A DNA stretch of 64,000 nucleotides from Triplophysa rosa (taxonomy: Eukaryota > Chordata > Actinopteri > Cypriniformes > Nemacheilidae): contig NC_079893.1 of assembly GCF_024868665.1 (NCBI RefSeq), forward strand, positions 13,975,805 to 14,039,804, given 5' to 3'. Position 1 is the stretch's first letter, and every line of letters starts with the position of its first letter. Shown here piece after piece: positions 59,221-64,000 of the stretch. The notes under the pieces are model-generated. The model made no database searches and was not told where the DNA came from. It saw only the letters and a program-made list of their open reading frames with translations. The position numbers were made by a program, and so were the translations under genes.

Positions 59221-60899
59221 ATGATCATTTAACAAAAAGGGATACAGCAGAATGTGAGATTTATATAATACAAATATTTATAATAATAATGTTGGTAGAC
59301 TGGTTACACAGAAGAGTGAATGACAAAAATACACAAAACTAAGAGATGAAACATAATATGCAGCAAAATAAATAAACACAAGATGATGCATATACTGTAA
59401 TAAAGACAACATATATAATGTATGTATGCCAAGTTGCATGTACACAATACAGATAGCAGTATAATAGACAAAACTGTCATTTTTGTCTATTTTTATATAT
59501 AATTAATTTTTTATATCATATCATTTTTTAAGCTACTATTGACCGATACCAATTATTGGGCGATATATCGGTGCAGCTCTATTATTTATATAAGATAAAC
59601 TCACATTACTATCTCTAATTGGCATTAAAAATGTGTATTGTTCTGCTGGTCACAATGTTGTCTTACAAACACAACCACAAATTATTTAGCAATTAATGAC
59701 AAAAAAAATCCTTACAAATTTGACAATATTAAAGGAAGAAAAGACTGTAGAAAAAGAAACATAGACAATAGGTTGACAGAAAAAGAGGCAGAACGCAGTT
59801 AAGGCTATGGGGGCCAGCCAAAAATCAGGGCTCTTCTCCAGACAGAAAAATAAAGTTTCTCTGGTGCAGTCAGCCCTAACTGATGTGTTATATATTGCCT
59901 GTCACTCTATTCTGGAGGAATATTGGGGCGTTGCCGAGCTCAAACCTGGAAGGTACAGCAATCCATCACTAACATTCACAGGAGGAGATCTCATCTCAGA
60001 GTTGGTAGCCAATATACCAGAAGCTTGAGCAGCATATAAAAGGGCCAGTCCAAGGCTGTTACAAACACAGCGCTCATCTAAATCTTCCACATTCTGTAGA
60101 TGATTGCTTTTGCCTTGCATCACAATATTTCTAGACAAACAGAATGAATTATTAAGAATAAAGATGATCATTCTAAATAAAATCATGCACTGCCTGCACT
60201 AAAACAACATATGGAAAAGGATCTCACCATGATTCTATTAATATCAGATGCTGGGCTTTGAATTAACCATTAAATTTCAACAAATTTAAGTCGCAGAATG
60301 TATAACACATGTATATGACATATTCAATAAGATGTTGTGGTAGTAAAAAACTAAAATATATAGTAAAATATTTAGAGAGAGAGAGAGAGCAGAATGAAAG
60401 AGAATGTGGGTAAAAAAAGGCATGACTATCTATAAAATATGTCAGGTTGGGACACAATCTCTCCATTTTCTATTTAACATCTTGTCATAAAACTTTAGCA
60501 CAAAAACAGCCAGACAGGAAAGGCATTATGAAGCCAAACTCTTTATATTTACTTTAAACATGCACACAGATGGAGTGAACCAAATTATTGTTCATATCAT
60601 TGTCAATGAGAACGTATACAGAAGCACAACCGAGAATGGTATGTTGTTTCACAAAAGGGGCCAAGGTGCAGCAAGTGCAACACAAGAGCACACATGAAAA
60701 TTAAAGACTGCTGAGGTAGTACTGTTAAAACATACATACAATAAATATTAGTTATATTATTAATAATAACAAGAAATAGTAATAAAAACCAGTAAGAGTG
60801 GTAATGAACAGTTTCATAGCAGAGTGCAAATTGACATTGAGGTCATGGTATTGACACAAATTCAAGTCTAGTTTATATCATGATATTCTCAATCCTATC
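59221..60899. other. Non-coding stretch with a hAT-type end near 59581
   Basis: The complement of about 59540-59581 starts TAGAGCTGCACCGATATATC, a typical hAT MITE end; its partner was not found. A GA microsatellite lies near 60375-60390. No gene can be supported. Confidence 0.4.
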
Positions 60900-61046
60900 C
60901 AGTGTTGGGCAAGTTACTTCGAAAAAAAGTAAAAAATTATATATTACTAGTTACTGTCATTTAAAAGTAATCAGTTATATTACAATATTACTGTCTCTGA
61001 ATTGTAATGCGATACACTACTTTTGCGTTACATTTGAGTTACTTTT
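60900..61046. mobile_element. Truncated CAGTGTTGGG hAT-like MITE
   Basis: CAGTGTTGGGCAAGTTACTT begins at 60900 and matches the copy at 44721. The right terminus is missing; another hAT interrupts it at 61047. Confidence 0.75.
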
Positions 61047-61721
61047 ATCAAAATTAGGGATGGGCATTTTTCAATAATTTCATATTCAAATATTTGAGCT
61101 CTTAAAAAACAAATATTCGAATATTTGTTTATTTAAATCAAGTTCATGAAGATGCATTTAAAAAAAAAATTTAGTCACAATTTCACATCAAGCTTATAAT
61201 TATATTTAAATATCCATAATGTACTAATTTTATATGCTGTATGTACGTTTTTTAATGTTGAAAAGGTTAGCAACGTTGGAAAAAAGAAAAAATAGAAAAG
61301 ACATAAAAACTGCATTTAAACCTGCGCGGAGCAAAATCAAAACAGAACACACAAAACAAAACAAAACAAAACAAAACAAAACAAAACAAAACAAAACACA
61401 ATGTATATTGATGGTCTGTGATAAATGGTTATCTTGTTTATTTTGTTTTACATATTCTTGATAAGAAAAACAAGCATAGGCCTAGGCCTATTTTACTCTG
61501 GTGAAACTTGAAGGCGACGACTATTTTAACTTCTTAGGAGGAAAATACAGGTTTTTAGGTATGGAAAAAGGTATCAGTCTTATGCTAAGGCCAAATTTAT
61601 GAAAAATGTAATATTCGAATAGCATTTTTAATTATTTAATTATAAATAATTATAAATATATAAATAATTTAATTATTGCTGATAGAATATTCAAACATTC
61701 GTGCACACCCCTAATCAAAAT
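61047..61721. mobile_element. hAT-type MITE (61055-61713) with duplication ATCAAAAT
   Basis: ATCAAAAT at 61047-61054 and 61714-61721 is a perfect 8-bp duplication around the ends TAGGGATGGGCA and TGCACACCCCTA. The arms carry ATATTCGAATATT-type words. An ACAAA microsatellite occupies 61351-61398. Confidence 0.9.
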
Positions 61722-61960
61722 AACCACAGAAGTATGACTACCCTGCTGAAAAAAAAACAATAGAAAGCATCACAGACATTTTTATGGTTTCCATTAAAAC
61801 ACTTTTATTTAAAAAATAAACGCTTTTATTAAATTCCTTTTTGTAGTGTGTTTTTTGGGTATTATTTGAGTAGTATTTAATGGTCTTATCAATAGAACCA
61901 TGTTGATAAAACAAACTATCTGCAAAACTAATACTAGTTAGTTTCCGAGTACTATGGCGG
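61722..61960. other. Non-coding stretch, partial MITE-like sequence
   Basis: CTGCTGAAAAAAAAACAATA near 61742 resembles a common fish MITE start, but no ends are defined. Confidence 0.35.
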
Positions 61961-62576
61961 TGTCATGGCTCTGCTTCATTTAGTTATGTTTTTCTTGGTA
62001 CTGTAGCAGAGTCATGACAAAGTCTTTGGTTATGTGTGGAGAGAGACATATTATTGTCCGTTTGACAATAATATACTTTCTCTCCAGTGTCTTGTCATTG
62101 GCCCCATCCCTCTTGTTTCCTCTTTATCTTTCCCTGTGTGTTTAATGTCTCACACCTGCCCCATGTCGTTATCCCTTGTTTGTGTTTCCTATAAATACCC
62201 TCTTGTTTCTTTGTCTTGTGCTCGTGCATTGTATGTGTTTGGTGCCTGTACCGTGTGTTCCTGTACCGTGGTCGTGCTCTTGTCCGAGATCCTGTTCCTT
62301 GCCTGTTTGTCATCTGTGAGTTTGGTGTCCTGCCTTATTTTTCTCCTCCGTGTTTTTAAGACGTTGTGTCGAGTTTATTTTGTTAGTCTTTTGCCCCCTT
62401 GTGGGAAGTGTTTTGTTTTGTATTCCTCCTTTTTGTGCCTTAGTTCATAGTTTCCATTTCATTTTTAGTCCTGTCTTTGTTACCCCCTCGTGGGTGTTTT
62501 GTTTTGATTTAATAAAGTTTTGTGTTAACCCCTTCACCGCCTGCCTGCATTTGGGTTCTTCTGCCAGTCCATGACA
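61961..62576 (+). mobile_element. 5' LTR of an LTR retrotransposon (same family as the solo LTR)
   Basis: Begins TGTCATGGCTCTGC and ends CAGTCCATGACA, with TG...CA ends. It shares with the solo LTR at 47603-48149 the blocks GTCTTGTCATTGGCCCC, CTCACACCTGCCCCATGT, AATACCCTC, AATAAAGT and GTGTTAACCCCTTCA. CCTATAAATACCCTC (62189-62203) looks like a TATA-type promoter, and AATAAA (62511-62516) a polyadenylation signal. The 3' LTR lies beyond the window. Confidence 0.88.
62189..62203 (+). promoter_or_regulatory. TATA-like box of the LTR
   Basis: CCTATAAATACCCTC, upstream of a pyrimidine-rich stretch. The solo LTR has the weaker TTAATAATACCCTC at the matching place. Assignment of the RNA start is inference. 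Confidence 0.4.
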
Positions 62577-62578
62577 GA

Positions 62579-64000
62579 ATGCACGAGCCCAATCGAACCC
62601 AGCAGGCGGCTCCCAAGGACGGCAAGGCGTCGTCTCCCCGTTCCGGCCTGGCCCACTTGCTACTGGGGTTCCGCCAGGGGAGTTATGGGGACCGGGAGTT
62701 CGCCAGAGCATTCTCGGCGGTGGCAGAGGCGTCCGGGTTCAGTGATGCGGAGTTGAAGACAATCTTCAACTGCTGCCTCACCCGGCGCCTCACACCGTCG
62801 GAGAAGAGGCTGCTGGCTCCTCTCGGGTTTGCGGATATGGTCAGGTACGTGGCCAACCGGGATGATCCCGGGAGTGGAATTCCATTTGGAACTTCCGCTC
62901 CACGGTCGAGCATCCCGGGGGATCTCGTCCTGGCTGCCGCTGCCCGGGGGGACTCAGTACCCTCTGGCTGGAGCTCCACGGTCCTCGGTTCCCCTGGCGG
63001 GGACCGTGGCGAGTGGGGAGGGAAGGACTCGGGGACGACGTCTGGGGGTTCCCCCAACGCTGAACTACCTCCGGTCCCCACGGGTCCGCCAAAGATGGCT
63101 GCAGACCCGGTGGTGCGGAAAAGGAGGAAGGAGCGTTACGGGGGAACGTGCTGTCCAGTGCAGCCGGCTACCACTCCGGTGCAGCCGGCGTCCAGTCCGG
63201 TGCAACCGGAGATCCGGCCGGTGTCCCAGCCGGCGGTCGAGCCGGCATCCGGTCCGGTGTCCAAGTCGACGTCCTGTCCAGGGTCCAGTCCGGTGCAGCC
63301 GGCGTCCAGTCCGGTGCAGCCGGCGTCCAGTCCGGTGGTGCAGCCGGTGCCCTGTCCAGTGTCCAGTCCGGTGCAGCCGGCGTCCAGTCCGGTGCAGCCG
63401 GCGTCCAGTCCGGTGCAGCCGGCATCCAGTCCGGTGCGGCCGGCGTCCAGTCCAGTGCAACCGGTGGCCAGTCTTGTGTCCAGCCCGAAGTCCAGTCCGG
63501 TGCAGCTGGCGTCCAGTCCGGTGCAGCCGGCGTCCAGTCCGGTGCAACCGGTGTCCAGTCCTGTGTCCAGTCCGGTGTCCAGTCCTGTGTCCAGTCCGGT
63601 GTCCAGTCCTGTGTCCAGTCTTGTGTCCAGTCTTGTGTCCAGTCCTGTGTCCAGTCTTGTGTCTAGTCCTGTGTCCAGTCTTGTGTCTAGTCCTGCGTCC
63701 AGGTCTGTGTCCAGGTCTGCGTCCAGTCCGGTGATCCAGCCGGCGTCCAGTCCGGGGATCCAGCCGGCGTCCAGTCCGGCGATCCAGCCGGCGTCCAGTC
63801 CGGCGATCCAGCCGGCGTCCAGTCCGGCGATCCAGCCGGCGTCCAGTCCGGCGATCCAGCCGGCGTCCCAGCCGGCCTTCAGCCGGCGTCAAGCCCTGTC
63901 CAGCCGGCCTTCCAGCCGGCGTCAAGCCCTGTCCAGCCGGCCTTCCAGCCGGCGTCAAGCCCTGTCCAGCCGGCCTTCCAGCCGGCCCTGTCCAGCCGGC
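62579..64000 (+). CDS. Gag-like ORF with P/S/V/Q-rich repeats, open to the window edge (at least 474 codons)
   Basis: The ATG at 62579 lies 2 bp after the LTR end, and the frame has no stop up to 64000, so the gene is 3' partial. Residues about 24-90 ([51 protein letters not shown]) are helical and recall the core of retrotransposon gag (EF..A...GF.DA.LK..F..GL). A Gly/Ser-rich part and a basic patch ([10 protein letters not shown]) follow. From about residue 190 the protein is made of [11 protein letters not shown] and IQPASSPA repeats, then an [15 protein letters not shown] repeat. It is presumably the structural protein of the element. Other long frames on both strands here are repeat artefacts. 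Confidence 0.7.
   Translation, partial: MHEPNRTQQAAPKDGKASSPRSGLAHLLLGFRQGSYGDREFARAFSAVAEASGFSDAELKTIFNCCLTRRLTPSEKRLLAPLGFADMVRYVANRDDPGSGIPFGTSAPRSSIPGDLVLAAAARGDSVPSGWSSTVLGSPGGDRGEWGGKDSGTTSGGSPNAELPPVPTGPPKMAADPVVRKRRKERYGGTCCPVQPATTPVQPASSPVQPEIRPVSQPAVEPASGPVSKSTSCPGSSPVQPASSPVQPASSPVVQPVPCPVSSPVQPASSPVQPASSPVQPASSPVRPASSPVQPVASLVSSPKSSPVQLASSPVQPASSPVQPVSSPVSSPVSSPVSSPVSSPVSSLVSSLVSSPVSSLVSSPVSSLVSSPASRSVSRSASSPVIQPASSPGIQPASSPAIQPASSPAIQPASSPAIQPASSPAIQPASQPAFSRRQALSSRPSSRRQALSSRPSSRRQALSSRPSSRPCPAG
63270..64000 (+). repeat. Minisatellite block with units of 21, 12, 24 and 33 bp
   Basis: Successive arrays encode SSPVQPA (21 bp), SSPV/SSLV (12 bp, 63545-63690), IQPASSPA (24 bp, 63725-63865) and an 11-residue unit (33 bp, from 63875). 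All periods are multiples of three, so copy-number change keeps the frame. Confidence 0.9.

Noticed and set aside
62034..62450. 138-codon ORF in the 5' LTR
   Set aside because: It is pyrimidine-rich LTR sequence without domain content, and it is not shared with the solo LTR.
62829..63734. 301-codon plus ORF rich in RRPVRCS
   Set aside because: It is another frame of the same repeats. The frame starting at 62579 begins at the LTR boundary, has gag-like content and remains open longer.
63065..63958. 297-codon minus-strand ORF (RTGRRLDR repeats) and other long frames over the 3' minisatellite
   Set aside because: They are mirror images of the in-frame minisatellite of the plus-strand gag-like ORF; composition with few stop-forming words keeps all frames open.

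Overview
The window reads as vertebrate, most likely a cyprinid-like teleost (inference). It has no bacterial-style operons. It is AT-rich non-coding DNA packed with transposon families typical of carp and zebrafish relatives: Kolobok with TTAA sites, hAT elements with 8-bp target duplications, a Tc1/mariner MITE, an L1-like LINE, an L2-clade LINE whose ORF1 carries an esterase domain, a DIRS tyrosine-recombinase retrotransposon, a tRNA-derived SINE and an LTR family. No complete host gene is visible. Host candidates are one first coding exon at 3890-4016 and a weak 46-bp micro-exon at 52739-52784.

Layout. 1-2079: 3' part of a hAT transposon with one stop codon in its transposase. 2150-2822: two copies of a MITE in inverted order. 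3770-3811: end of another hAT, 78 bp before the putative host exon. 4303-9600: full-length but decayed L1-like LINE on the minus strand, bounded by 18-bp target duplications. 9597-14741: a 5.1-kb hAT-type element with a perfect 8-bp duplication. It holds a second large element (10187-13743), which in turn holds a 777-bp palindromic MITE (11449-12225). 15115-17700 and 22291-23084: two Kolobok-like elements with THAP zinc-finger remnants. 18897-21574: a mariner MITE, a hAT MITE, and a MITE interrupted by another hAT.

27700-38320: a degenerate DIRS retrotransposon on the minus strand, split by a much younger L2-clade LINE (29626-34931) whose two ORFs are both intact. The L2 ORFs lie in the same frame, separated by one TGA followed by CTA, and ORF2 has no ATG upstream of its endonuclease catalytic residues. 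38340-61000: mostly unannotated host intergenic or intronic DNA with scattered MITEs, a 22-bp minisatellite, a solo LTR (47603-48149), a SINE split by an L2 fragment (55824-56402) and a second SINE. 61961-64000: a 5' LTR of the same family as the solo LTR, followed after 2 bp by a gag-like ORF that stays open to the window edge for 474 codons and ends in in-frame minisatellites.

The most interesting items are the possible UGA-CUA readthrough design of the L2 element, the structurally conserved but sequence-divergent hairpins of the LTR family, the gag ORF abutting the LTR with no visible tRNA primer site, and the nested hAT composite that carries its own spliced-looking exons.
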